Source: Steroidobacter agaridevorans (GTDB taxonomy: Bacteria; Pseudomonadota; Gammaproteobacteria; Steroidobacterales; Steroidobacteraceae). Taken from it: a stretch of DNA of 64,000 nucleotides. The stretch covers positions 413,907 through 477,906 of the forward strand of contig NZ_BLJO01000002.1 in assembly GCF_009932555.1 (NCBI RefSeq). The letters run 5' to 3'. The notes below the pieces were generated by a model, which did not search any database, was not told the DNA's origin, and saw only the letters and a program-made list of their open reading frames with translations. Both the position numbers and the translations under genes were made by a program. The stretch's first letter is position 1, and every line of letters begins with the position of its first letter. Shown here one piece after another: positions 1 through 8,182 of the stretch.

Positions 1-3
1 CTC

Positions 4-327
4 ATGAGCAAACCCAATACCATCGCCTTCCGCATGCAGCTGAAGCCTGGCAGAGTCGACGAATACCGGCGGCGCCACGACGAGCTGTGGCCGGAGCTGG
101 CCGAAACGCTGCGTGAGGCGGGGATCTACGACTATTCCATTTTCCTCGACCCGAAAACGCTGCAACTGTTCGCGGTGCTCAAGCTGCGCCCGGGGCATCG
201 CCGTGAAGAGCTGCCCGAGCATCCCGTGATGAAACGCTGGTGGCTGTACATGGCGGAGCTGATGGAGACCGAGCCCGATCTGCGACCGCGCGAGTGGCCC
301 CTCGTGCCCATGTTTCATTTGGATTGA
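4..327 (+). CDS. rhaM: L-rhamnose mutarotase
   Basis: Interconverts the alpha and beta anomers of L-rhamnose in the cytoplasm, feeding rhamnose catabolism. The 107-residue length is typical of the RhaM family. The start IAFRMQLKPG, the segment DELWPEL, and the Trp-rich part KRWWLYMAELM with its following acidic stretch all fit the family. It lies 12 bases before a GH105 hydrolase gene on the same strand, which points to breakdown of rhamnose-containing pectin. The window opens 3 bases before the ATG, so the ribosome site and upstream operon genes cannot be seen. Assignment rests on family resemblance and context. Confidence 0.88.
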   Translation: MSKPNTIAFRMQLKPGRVDEYRRRHDELWPELAETLREAGIYDYSIFLDPKTLQLFAVLKLRPGHRREELPEHPVMKRWWLYMAELMETEPDLRPREWPLVPMFHLD

Positions 328-339
328 AGGTAACGTTTC

Positions 340-1446
340 ATGCCCGTTCAGCTTCGCGATTACGACACGGCACGCCTGCATCGCACCGTCCAGCTGCTGA
401 TTTCCAATCTGGTCGACCTGAAAGATTCCTCCGGCGAATTCCTGCTGCGGCTCGACGACGGCCGCGTCATCGACACCAAGGGCTGGAACGATTGGGAGTG
501 GACGCACGGCATCGGGCTGTACGGCATTCAGCAGTATTTCCAGCTCACCGGCGAGCCGCGCTGCCTGCAAATCATCAAGGACTGGTTCCGCGATCGCTTC
601 GCCGCCGGCACGCCGACCAAGAACGTCAACACCATGGCGCCGTTCCTGACGCTGGCCAATCTTTACGAGCAGTACCGCGATCCGACCTATGTGCCCTACC
701 TGGACACCTGGGCCGAGTGGGTCATGCACGACATGCCTCGCACCGAAGAGGACGGTCTGCAACACATCGTTTTCAATTCCGAGAATCCGCAGCAGTTGTG
801 GGATGACACGCTGATGATGTGCGTGCTGCCGCTGGCGCGCATCGGTCAGGTATTGGGTCGCCCTCAGTATCTGGAAGAAGCGCGCCGGCAGTTCCTGATC
901 CACATCAAGTATCTTTACGATCGTCGCACGGGTTTGTGGTTTCACGGCTGGACGTTCGACGGCCGGCACAACTTCGCCGAGGCGCTGTGGGCGCGCGGCA
1001 ATTGCTGGGTCACCATCGCGATTCCCGAGTTCATCGAGATGTTGAACCTGCAGCCGGGCGACGCGCTGCGCGAGTTCCTGATCGATACATTGAAAGCCCA
1101 AGTCCGCACGCTGCAGAAACATCAGGATGCGAGCGGGCTGTGGCACACGCTGATCGATGACCCCTCGTCTTACCTGGAAGCCTCCGCGACGGCCGGTTTC
1201 GCCTACGGCATTTTGAAAGCAGTCCGCCGGCGCTACCTGCCCGAGAAATATCTGGACACTGCCCTGCGCGCCGTCGCGGGCGTGCTCGAGAACATCAGCG
1301 ATACCGGCGAGCTGCGCAATGTTTCTTTCGGCACCGCCATGGGCTCGGACCTGGACTTCTATCGCAAGATCCCGCTGACGCCCATGCCCTATGGCCAGGC
1401 CATGGCCATGCTGTGCCTGGGTGAATACCTGCGCACACGTATCTGA
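340..1446 (+). CDS. Glycoside hydrolase family 105 (unsaturated rhamnogalacturonyl hydrolase-like)
   Basis: Likely removes the unsaturated uronic acid that a lyase leaves on the end of rhamnogalacturonan or a related oligosaccharide. The 368-residue protein has the (alpha/alpha)6-barrel family pattern: WEWTHGIGLYGI near residue 51, LWDDTLMMCVLPLARIG near residue 152 (the Asp pair typical of the family) and ARGNCWVTIAIPEF near residue 217. No signal peptide is visible, so it probably acts in the cytoplasm on imported oligosaccharides. It sits between rhaM and a sugar symporter gene, which fits that role. The exact substrate cannot be read from sequence. Confidence 0.85.
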   Translation: MPVQLRDYDTARLHRTVQLLISNLVDLKDSSGEFLLRLDDGRVIDTKGWNDWEWTHGIGLYGIQQYFQLTGEPRCLQIIKDWFRDRFAAGTPTKNVNTMAPFLTLANLYEQYRDPTYVPYLDTWAEWVMHDMPRTEEDGLQHIVFNSENPQQLWDDTLMMCVLPLARIGQVLGRPQYLEEARRQFLIHIKYLYDRRTGLWFHGWTFDGRHNFAEALWARGNCWVTIAIPEFIEMLNLQPGDALREFLIDTLKAQVRTLQKHQDASGLWHTLIDDPSSYLEASATAGFAYGILKAVRRRYLPEKYLDTALRAVAGVLENISDTGELRNVSFGTAMGSDLDFYRKIPLTPMPYGQAMAMLCLGEYLRTRI

Positions 1447-1451
1447 TCGCC

Positions 1452-2969
1452 ATGGCCACCCGCACGGTTCGATTCGGCCACTACCTCGCCTACGGGAGCA
1501 ATGATTTCCTCGGCGCCGGGGCGATGTCGGTCATCAGTGGCTGGATCCTGTTCTTCTATACGACCTTTTGTGGCCTTACCGCCGTGCAAGCCGCCGCGAT
1601 CTTCGCGATCGCGCGGCTCTTCGATGCCGTGGTCAGCCCGCTGATCGGCTACATCTCCGATCATTTCCATCGCACCGCCCTCGGCCGGCGCTTCGGCCGT
1701 CGGCGGTTCTTTGTCTTGCTGGCCGTGCCGCTGCTGCCGAGCTTCGCGCTGATGTGGATCGACGGCATGAGCTTCTGGTACTACCTCGTCACCTACGTGT
1801 TCTTCGAGGTCGTGTACGCGATGGAGCTGATTCCATACGAAACGCTGGCCGCGGAGATGTCGCCGGACTACAAGGTCAAAGCGAAATTCGCCGGCGCTCG
1901 CATTCTATGCGGCCAGGTTGCTGCGATCCTGGCTGGCGTTCTGCCCGGCCGCATCATCGAGGCGTTCGGCAAGAGCTCGGCCGAGACGTTCTTCTATCTC
2001 GGCGTGATCTTCTCGGTGATCTTCATGCTGGTCGCGCTGATCGTGTTCACGTTCACCTGGGAGCGGCCACGCGAGGAGATCGAAAGCATCGCTGTGGATC
2101 ATGGCGATCAGTCGCCGCTGCGGCGGCTGACGCAGCTCTACTCCGATCTGATCGCCACGCTGCGGATTCGCGCGTTTCGGCTGCACCTCGGCATGTACCT
2201 CGGCGGCTACATCAGCCAGGACATCTTCAATGCCGTGTTCACCTACTTCATCGTGTTCGCCATCGGCGGCAGTGTCGTCATGGCGTCGAACATGATGGGA
2301 ACGATGGCATTCGCCCAGTTGCTCGCCGTGGCCGTGTTCATTCCGATGTGCCTGCGGCTGCATCCGGCGCCGTCGTATCGGATCGCAGTCAGTTTGTACG
2401 CCGCCTCCGTGTTGGGTTTCGTCGCGCTCTATCAGATGCACCCCGTGCCGACGTGGTGGATTTACGCGCCCGTGTTGCTCGCGGGCTTGGGCCGCGGCGG
2501 GCTCAATTACATTCCCTGGAATACCTATAACTACATGGCCGATGTCGATGAGATCGTCACTGGCCGCCGTCGTGAAGGCGCGTTCGCAGGCGTCATGACG
2601 TTCATTCGCAAGACATCGCAGGCCGCGGCGGTCATGGGCGTCGGCTTCGTGCTGCAGGCCGGCGGATTCATTTCCGGGAACACGACTCAATCGGCTGAGG
2701 CCGTGCAGACCATCGTGCTGATGCTGGCCCTGGGGACGCTGACTCTGCTCGCGTTCGGTTGGATCGTGTCTCTGCGCTTCAGGCTCGATCGCGACACGCA
2801 TGCGGTACTGATGCGGGAGATCGTCCGGTTCAAGCAGGAACCCGATCCTGTACCCGACGCCGAAAGCCGACGGATCGTCGAAGATCTCACCGGCTGGCGC
2901 TACGAGGAGCTTTGGGGGCGGCCGCGCAAAGGCGATGCGCAGCAGCCTGACGCGGCGGCCACGCTTTAG
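1452..2969 (+). CDS. GPH-family sugar:cation symporter (MFS)
   Basis: Inner-membrane transporter of 505 residues with about twelve hydrophobic segments. GRRFGRRRFFVLLAVP near residue 77 resembles the loop signature of glycoside-pentoside-hexuronide symporters, and a GRRREG motif recurs before the later helices. A soluble tail of about 60 residues follows the last helix. It starts 5 bases after the GH105 gene, so it probably imports the unsaturated pectin oligosaccharide that the hydrolase cleaves. No clear Shine-Dalgarno precedes the ATG, so translation may depend on the gene upstream. Substrate is inferred from neighbours. Confidence 0.82.
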   Translation: MATRTVRFGHYLAYGSNDFLGAGAMSVISGWILFFYTTFCGLTAVQAAAIFAIARLFDAVVSPLIGYISDHFHRTALGRRFGRRRFFVLLAVPLLPSFALMWIDGMSFWYYLVTYVFFEVVYAMELIPYETLAAEMSPDYKVKAKFAGARILCGQVAAILAGVLPGRIIEAFGKSSAETFFYLGVIFSVIFMLVALIVFTFTWERPREEIESIAVDHGDQSPLRRLTQLYSDLIATLRIRAFRLHLGMYLGGYISQDIFNAVFTYFIVFAIGGSVVMASNMMGTMAFAQLLAVAVFIPMCLRLHPAPSYRIAVSLYAASVLGFVALYQMHPVPTWWIYAPVLLAGLGRGGLNYIPWNTYNYMADVDEIVTGRRREGAFAGVMTFIRKTSQAAAVMGVGFVLQAGGFISGNTTQSAEAVQTIVLMLALGTLTLLAFGWIVSLRFRLDRDTHAVLMREIVRFKQEPDPVPDAESRRIVEDLTGWRYEELWGRPRKGDAQQPDAAATL

Positions 2970-2976
2970 AAAACCG

Positions 2977-3007
2977 TTGACTCTCCTGCTACGTCAGGGT
3001 GCAAGCT
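2977..3007 (+). promoter_or_regulatory. Candidate MerR-type promoter and operator
   Basis: A TTGACT hexamer at 2977-2982 is followed by a short dyad, CCTG (2985-2988) and CAGG (2995-2998), inside what would be a 19-base spacer. MerR-family regulators usually bind a dyad in an over-long spacer. The -10 (around 3002-3007) is poor, as expected for an activator-dependent promoter. It lies 27 bases before the MerR gene and so would mean autoregulation of the regulator-hydrolase pair. Confidence 0.42.
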
Positions 3008-3033
3008 AGCCGCCTGGCAGTTTCGAGGCGGTC

Positions 3034-3891
3034 ATGTTCCGGATCGGCGATTTCTCGCGGCTGGCGCGGGTCACGATAAAGACCCTGCATCACTACGATG
3101 AGGCAGGGCTGTTGCAGCCGAGCCATGTGGACCGGCACAGCGGCTATCGCTACTACGACGCTTCGCAACTGCAGACGCTCCACCGCATCCTGCTGTTGAG
3201 GGATCTCGGCTTCTCCCTCGAGCAAATCCATGAACTGCTGCGCGCGGATGCCCGATCTTTGGCTGCGACGCTGGAGACGCGCCAGCAGGAACTTGCCGAG
3301 AGCATCGCCGCCGATCAGGCGCGTTTGCGTCGGCTGGAAGCCTTGCGGACGACGCTCGATCCACGAGGTCCTGCAAATCAACCGCCCGTGTTGCTGAGAG
3401 ACTCACCGGCGATCGAAGTGTACTCGGTGCGCGAACGCGTTCCTCATTTCGGTGCGCCGATGCAGCGGCTGTTCGAAGAGGCCGAGTCCGTTGTAGCGGC
3501 CGAGCACGCGCGCGGCCCCGCCAGTCCGTTCACGATCTTTCATGACCCGGATTACCGTGAACAGGATGTAGACGTCGAGATCTGCATTCCGGTGAAGCAC
3601 AGCGTCACAAAGCTCAGCACGCATCTGCTGCCGCGTTGTGAAGCAAGCGCGTCGGTCACCTATCACGGCCCTTATGAGCAGACGCCACTCGCCTATTCTC
3701 AGCTGCTCGAATGGATGAGCCGCAGCGGCATGCGCCTGGCTGGGCCGCTGCGCGAGATCTATCACCGCTACGGCGCGGACCAGATCGGCTACTCCCTGCC
3801 GGCTGCGGTGCTGGCGAAACGCAGCGCAGATTTCGTTACTGAGCTGCAGGCGCCCGTGGTGCCGAACTCATCACAGGAGACGCCGGTATGA
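3034..3891 (+). CDS. MerR-family regulator with GyrI-like effector domain
   Basis: A 285-residue activator of the BmrR/TipA type. Residues 2-70 form the MerR winged helix: MFRIGDFSRLARVTIKTLHH, then HSGYRYYD and LLRDLGFSLEQI. A coiled-coil dimer helix follows at about 75-115. Residues 120-275 resemble the GyrI-like ligand-binding fold (VEICIPV, YHGPYEQ). Its stop overlaps the start of the next gene in an ATGA, so the two are translationally coupled. The domain type suggests it senses a lipophilic or cationic small molecule, but the ligand is unknown. Confidence 0.88.
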   Translation: MFRIGDFSRLARVTIKTLHHYDEAGLLQPSHVDRHSGYRYYDASQLQTLHRILLLRDLGFSLEQIHELLRADARSLAATLETRQQELAESIAADQARLRRLEALRTTLDPRGPANQPPVLLRDSPAIEVYSVRERVPHFGAPMQRLFEEAESVVAAEHARGPASPFTIFHDPDYREQDVDVEICIPVKHSVTKLSTHLLPRCEASASVTYHGPYEQTPLAYSQLLEWMSRSGMRLAGPLREIYHRYGADQIGYSLPAAVLAKRSADFVTELQAPVVPNSSQETPV

Positions 3892-4958
3892 CCTGTCGAA
3901 TCATTGCAGCACTGTTAGTCACCGCCGCGCTCCTGGCTCATCGGAGCGCAATCGCCGACGAGATGCGCGAGACGCATCCGAATATCGATACATCCTATGG
4001 AACGCTTACGCTCCGCGATGGCGTGAAGCTACAAACAATCGTCACGAAACCTGCGGCTGCGACCGGTCGGCTGCCTGCGATTCTGTTCGTGCAATGGCTC
4101 TCCTGCGACACCATCGCGATCTCGGACAACCCGCGCGACGGCTGGTCCGCCATGCTGAAAGAAGTCGTCCGGCGCTCGAATGCACTGGTGTGGAGAACGG
4201 AAAAGCGCGGCGTCGGCGCGAGTGAAGGCAATTGCGCAACGATGGATTACGACACGGAGCTCGACGATCATCGCCAAGCTCTGGAACAACTGCGACTGCG
4301 GGATGACGTCGATCCCAAACGCATCGTGATCTTCGGGGGCAGCATCGGCGGCACGTACGCCCCGCTCCTCGCCGCCAACCAACCTGTCGCCGGCGTGATG
4401 ATCTGGGGCGCCGGCGCCACGACTTGGGCGGAGCGCATGTTGAAGTTCGAACGCAATGCGCTGGAGCTGAAGGGCTCGCCACCCGATCAGCTCGCGCGCG
4501 AGATGACGCTGCGTCTGCAGTTCTTCGATCGCTACCTGATTCATCGCCAGACACCCGCCCAGATCGCCGCTGCCGACGCGACGCTCGGCGCCGTCTGGCC
4601 TCGCATCGTCGGCACGACTGCGAACGATCACTACGGCCGCCCCTTCGCTTTCCACCAACAGGCTCAGCAGGCCGACTGGGCCGCCGCGTGGTCAAAGGTA
4701 GACGCGCCGGTACTCGCTCTCTACGGCGAATACGATTGGTTCGAATCTCGCGACGCTACCTTACTCATCGCACGCATCGCCAACGCAAAGTCACCAGGCC
4801 GTGGCACCTTCGCCGAGATCCCGCGCATGAACCATCACTTCGCGCAGTATCCGAACGCGACGGCGGCGTTTGCGGAAAAGGAGGGACAGGTGAATCCAGA
4901 GCCGGCGGTCAGTGTGATGCTGGAGTGGCTGAAGAAAATCCTGGGCTCGCCAAGCTAA
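3888..4958 (+). CDS. Secreted alpha/beta hydrolase
   Basis: Serine hydrolase of 356 residues with an N-terminal signal peptide ending near residue 24 (hydrophobic AALLVTAALLA). The nucleophile motif GGSIGG places the Ser at residue 152. MNHHFAQYP near the C terminus supplies the likely catalytic His. The segment RTEKRGVGASEG resembles S9-type and acyl-peptidase-like hydrolases, which often sit with MerR/BmrR regulators. The ATG overlaps the regulator stop by four bases. It probably acts in the periplasm on an ester or amide that also serves as, or yields, the regulator's ligand. Substrate unknown. Confidence 0.8.
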   Translation: MTCRIIAALLVTAALLAHRSAIADEMRETHPNIDTSYGTLTLRDGVKLQTIVTKPAAATGRLPAILFVQWLSCDTIAISDNPRDGWSAMLKEVVRRSNALVWRTEKRGVGASEGNCATMDYDTELDDHRQALEQLRLRDDVDPKRIVIFGGSIGGTYAPLLAANQPVAGVMIWGAGATTWAERMLKFERNALELKGSPPDQLAREMTLRLQFFDRYLIHRQTPAQIAAADATLGAVWPRIVGTTANDHYGRPFAFHQQAQQADWAAAWSKVDAPVLALYGEYDWFESRDATLLIARIANAKSPGRGTFAEIPRMNHHFAQYPNATAAFAEKEGQVNPEPAVSVMLEWLKKILGSPS

Positions 4959-5036
4959 GCGCCCCAAGAGAGCATTCGCTCAGTTAATCGATTCTCCGTG
5001 GTCATGCGCTCCATGCAGAGCCGTACACCGCCATAA

Positions 5037-5153
5037 GATGTCGCATACCAAGTCGAATTGCGTGCCTCAATCGAGCGAGGCCTGACTGATGCCAACGCTG
5101 GGCGCTTGATTCCAGTGGAAGATCCGATGAAGGAATTCGGTATCGAAGAATGA
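5037..5153 (+). pseudogene. Remnant of ribbon-helix-helix antitoxin (C-terminal part)
   Basis: This frame encodes the tail of a ParD-like antitoxin, including ASIERGLTDANAGRLIPVED and ending KEFGIEE before TGA. A stop at 5034-5036 and the lack of an ATG show that the DNA-binding N terminus has been lost. The TGA overlaps the ATG of a toxin fragment (ATGA), the usual coupled arrangement. The rest of the gene-free stretch 4959-5343 shows no intact gene. A conserved tRNA-Leu might be expected here by comparison with glyW-cysT-leuZ of E. coli, but I find none. Confidence 0.7.
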
Positions 5154-5230
5154 GGGTCTACTGGACCCCAGAAGCTCGAGCACGGCTACGCGAGGTTCAC
5201 TGGTATGTCCCATCGTTGCCGCGGAAGTGA
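5150..5230 (+). pseudogene. Remnant of ParE/RelE-type toxin (N-terminal part)
   Basis: A 26-codon frame starting MRVYWTPEARARLREV, which is the typical first strand and helix of ParE/RelE-family toxins. After HWYV the similarity ends and the frame stops at TGA 5228-5230. Family members run to about 95 residues, so nearly three quarters is missing. With the antitoxin tail overlapping its ATG, this is the scar of a toxin-antitoxin operon deleted from both sides. It is unlikely to make a working toxin. Confidence 0.7.
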
Positions 5231-5343
5231 CGGCGCGCACACTGCGTCGCTCACAGCAGCTTGCGACGGCTCCGCTGTTAGCGCGGGCGTCTACTGCCGG
5301 CGAAAGGTAGGCATCGATAGAAACTTACTTGGCGACAACGGAT

Positions 5344-5417
5344 TGGAGGCTCGGGCCGGAATCGAACCGGCGTAGACGGCTTTGCAGGCCGCTGCATAAC
5401 CACTTTGCTACCGAGCC
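5344..5417 (-). tRNA. tRNA-Cys (GCA)
   Basis: On the minus strand the 74-base sequence begins GGCTCGGTAGC and ends with a matching acceptor strand and an encoded CCA (5344-5346). The T arm carries GGTTCGATTCC. The anticodon GCA lies at 5383-5385 in the loop. It is followed, in transcription order, by no further tRNA. It sits 91 bases downstream of tRNA-Gly, the same Gly-Cys order as glyW-cysT after pgsA in E. coli. Confidence 0.97.
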
Positions 5418-5508
5418 GTAGGAGTGGGTAGGAGTGGTCAACCCTAGCTCCTGCCGGTGCCGCCGGACCCTTATTGGCGTTCTTAAGTTGCTGGCGGCAC
5501 TGAAGAAT

Positions 5509-5584
5509 TGGAGCGGGAAACGAGGCTCGAACTCGCGACCTTAACCTTGGCAAGGTTACGCTCTACCAACTGAGCTATTCCCGC
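5509..5584 (-). tRNA. tRNA-Gly (GCC)
   Basis: The minus-strand sequence begins GCGGGAATAGCTCAGTTGG and ends in a paired acceptor strand with encoded CCA (5509-5511). The anticodon GCC lies at 5549-5551, and the T arm carries GAGTTCGAGCC. It is 76 bases long and sits 90 bases downstream of pgsA, as in many gammaproteobacteria, so it may be cotranscribed with uvrC-pgsA. Confidence 0.97.
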
Positions 5585-5674
5585 GTCGCGCCCGGTGGAC
5601 GTGGCCACCGGAGAGGCCGCTATTCTAGGGTCGAGTCCGAAACTGTCAAGGCAAGTTGTGCATTTCCCACAGAA

Positions 5675-6271
5675 TTATTTCACGCCTGACCGCATCAAGT
5701 CCGGCCAGGCGGCGCGTAGGTAAACCACCATGGACCACAGCGTCAGCGCCGCGGCGGCCACGAGGCAGTAAAAGCCCAGCTCGAATGCGGGGATGAACCA
5801 CACATCTTCCCGGAACAGCATCATCGACAGGCCGGTCATCTGGAAGATGGTCTTGACCTTGCCGATCGACGACACGGCCACCTTGCCTCGCGCGCCCACC
5901 TCCGCCATCCATTCTCGGAGCGCGGAAATGGTGATCTCGCGGCCGACGATCACCGCGGCAGTCAGCGTGATCAAGGTGTGCGGATCGAACTTGATGAACT
6001 CCAGCATCGGCGGGTCATAGCTGACCAGCAGGATCAGCGCGACCGCGACCATCAGCTTGTCCGCCACCGGATCGAGGAACGCGCCGAGCGCCGACATCTG
6101 GCCGAGCTTGCGCGCCAGATAGCCGTCGAGCGAATCGGTGACGGCCGCAAGGATGAAGATCCAACCCGTGGCCGCCTTGGCCCAGTGTTGGTCCATATAG
6201 AAGAGGACGACCACCAGCGGAATCATGATGATCCGCGCTACGGTCAGGATGTTCGCGATAGGAAAAGTCAC
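5675..6271 (-). CDS. pgsA: CDP-diacylglycerol-glycerol-3-phosphate 3-phosphatidyltransferase
   Basis: Inner-membrane enzyme that makes phosphatidylglycerol phosphate from CDP-diacylglycerol. The CDP-alcohol phosphotransferase signature is present: DSLDGYLARKLG followed by GAFLDPVADK, supplying the Asp residues of DGxxAR...GxxxDxxxD. Several hydrophobic helices surround it. I choose the GTG at 6271, which gives TFPIANILTVARI as the start and 198 residues, close to the family norm. The frame stays open to 6382, but an earlier start would run into the end of uvrC. The gene follows uvrC by 22 bases and precedes tRNA-Gly. Confidence 0.9.
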   Translation of the reverse strand: MTFPIANILTVARIIMIPLVVVLFYMDQHWAKAATGWIFILAAVTDSLDGYLARKLGQMSALGAFLDPVADKLMVAVALILLVSYDPPMLEFIKFDPHTLITLTAAVIVGREITISALREWMAEVGARGKVAVSSIGKVKTIFQMTGLSMMLFREDVWFIPAFELGFYCLVAAAALTLWSMVVYLRAAWPDLMRSGVK

Positions 6272-6293
6272 TGGGGCGAATTGTAAGGACTTT

Positions 6294-8126
6294 TCAGCCG
6301 TTCGCGTGCAATGTGTCATAGATCGATTGCGCCAGTTTACGACCGATGCCGTGGACTTTGGCCAAATCGTCGATTCCCGCACGGCTCACCCCCTGCAGAC
6401 CGCCAAATTGCCGCAGCAGTTCCCTACGTTTGCGCGGCCCCAACCCGGGAACGGTCTCTAGCACGGACTGGGTGCGCGCCTTGCCCCGGCGCGCCCGGTG
6501 GCCAGTGATGGCGAACCGATGCGCCTCATCGCGCACGCGCTGGATCAAGTGCAGCGCCGGCGAATCCGGCGGCAGCAGGGTCGGCAGCTCGTGCCCCGGC
6601 AGGAACAACCGTTCCTGTCCCGGCCTGCGGTCCGCACCCTTCGCGACGCCCGCGATCAACACATTATCGATCTCCAACTGCTGCAACACTTCCGTAGCCT
6701 GGGCAAGCTGCCCCGGTCCGCCGTCGATCAGCAGCACGTCGGGCGTCGGCGCCTCGCCCTTCTTGATGCGGGCATAGCGCCGCGACAGCGCCTGGCGCAT
6801 GGCGCCGTAGTCGTCACCGCCCGCGATGCCTTCGATGTTGAAGCGCCGATAGTCGCTCTTGATCGGACCGTCCGGGCCGAACACGACGCACGAGGCCACG
6901 GTGCGCTCACCCATCGTGTGACTGATGTCGAAGCACTCTATACGCGCCGGCGGATTCGGCAGATTGAACACTTCCTGCATCGCTTGCAGTTGTTCGACAC
7001 TCGTCGCCTCGGTGGCACGGCGCATCTTTACGCCCAACTCGGCATTGGTGCGCGCCATTTCAAGCCAGCGCGCGCGAACGCCCCGGACGTTCGGGCGGAT
7101 GCGCACCGACCGCTCCATGCGCTCGCTCAACGCCTGCTCGAGCGTGTCCGCGTCTTCGATCTGTTCGTTGATCAGAATCTCGCCCGGCGCTTCGCGCCCC
7201 AGGTAGTACTGCGCCAGGAAGCCCGAGAGCAACTCCCCCGCTTCTGCAATGCCTGGCTTGGGAAAAAAGTTGCTGCTGCCGAGATTGCGCCCGCCGCGCA
7301 CGAACACGATCGAGACGCAGTGATCGCTGCCGTGAGAGACGAGCGCGACGGCGTCGATGTCCTCGGTGGCATTGCGTGTGACCGACTGAGTCGAGTGAAT
7401 GGCCTTGATGCCATTGATCTGATCGCGCAAGCGCGCCGCCTTTTCGAACTCCAGCTCCTGCGAGGCCTGTTCCATGCGCTGGGCCAGGTCGTCGATCAGC
7501 TCGGCGCCCTTGCCTTCCAGCACCTTGATCGCATCGTTCAGGTCCTGCCGGTACTCCTCCGGCGAGATCAGCCGCACGCACGGCCCCGAGCAGCGCTTGA
7601 TCTGGTGTTGCAGGCACGGGCGCGAGCGATTGGCGAAGAACGAGTCGCTGCAGGGGCGCAGCAGGAACAACTTCTGCAATAGCAGAATCGTCTCGCGCGT
7701 CGCCCTTGCATTGGGATATGGGCCGAAGAAGCGGCCCGGCAGCTTGCGACTGCCCCGGTAGAAGCTGATGCGCGGATATTCGTCCTCGGTCGTGACGTAG
7801 AGGTACGGAAAGCTCTTGTCGTCGCGCAGAGTGACGTTGAAGCGCGGCCGATGGCGCTTGATCAAGTTGTACTCGAGCAGCAGCGCCTCGGTTTCCGACG
7901 CCGTCACCGTCACTTCGACATTGGCCACCTGCGAGACCATCGCCATGGTCTTGGCCGCCTGCGCCTTGCCCACGAAGTAGGTCGTGAGCCGATTCTTGAG
8001 ATTGCGCGCCTTGCCGACGTACAGCACCTCGCCATCGGCGCCTATCATGCGATAGACGCCGGGGCGCTGGCTCACGTTGGCCAGGAACAGCTTGGAGTCG
8101 AAGGGGACGCTCGAAGGACCGGTCAT
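6294..8126 (-). CDS. uvrC: Excinuclease ABC subunit C
   Basis: Nucleotide-excision repair nuclease that makes the two cuts around a lesion with UvrAB. The 610 residues match the family length. The N-terminal GIY-YIG nuclease shows GVYRMIGADG and VLYVGKARNLKNRL. A UVR (UvrB-binding) segment lies near residues 205-240 (DLAQRMEQASQELEFEKAAR). The RNase H-like second nuclease includes RIECFDISHTMGE and LLIDGGPGQL. The C terminus has helix-hairpin-helix repeats (VPGLGPRKRRELL, VHGIGRKLA). Start ATG 8126. It is followed by pgsA, the usual partner. Confidence 0.97.
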   Translation of the reverse strand: MTGPSSVPFDSKLFLANVSQRPGVYRMIGADGEVLYVGKARNLKNRLTTYFVGKAQAAKTMAMVSQVANVEVTVTASETEALLLEYNLIKRHRPRFNVTLRDDKSFPYLYVTTEDEYPRISFYRGSRKLPGRFFGPYPNARATRETILLLQKLFLLRPCSDSFFANRSRPCLQHQIKRCSGPCVRLISPEEYRQDLNDAIKVLEGKGAELIDDLAQRMEQASQELEFEKAARLRDQINGIKAIHSTQSVTRNATEDIDAVALVSHGSDHCVSIVFVRGGRNLGSSNFFPKPGIAEAGELLSGFLAQYYLGREAPGEILINEQIEDADTLEQALSERMERSVRIRPNVRGVRARWLEMARTNAELGVKMRRATEATSVEQLQAMQEVFNLPNPPARIECFDISHTMGERTVASCVVFGPDGPIKSDYRRFNIEGIAGGDDYGAMRQALSRRYARIKKGEAPTPDVLLIDGGPGQLAQATEVLQQLEIDNVLIAGVAKGADRRPGQERLFLPGHELPTLLPPDSPALHLIQRVRDEAHRFAITGHRARRGKARTQSVLETVPGLGPRKRRELLRQFGGLQGVSRAGIDDLAKVHGIGRKLAQSIYDTLHANG

Positions 8127-8182
8127 GGCGCCATTTTAGTGGATGTACCCGGTCAACGCTGGTCAGGCATTGCCCCGCCGCT

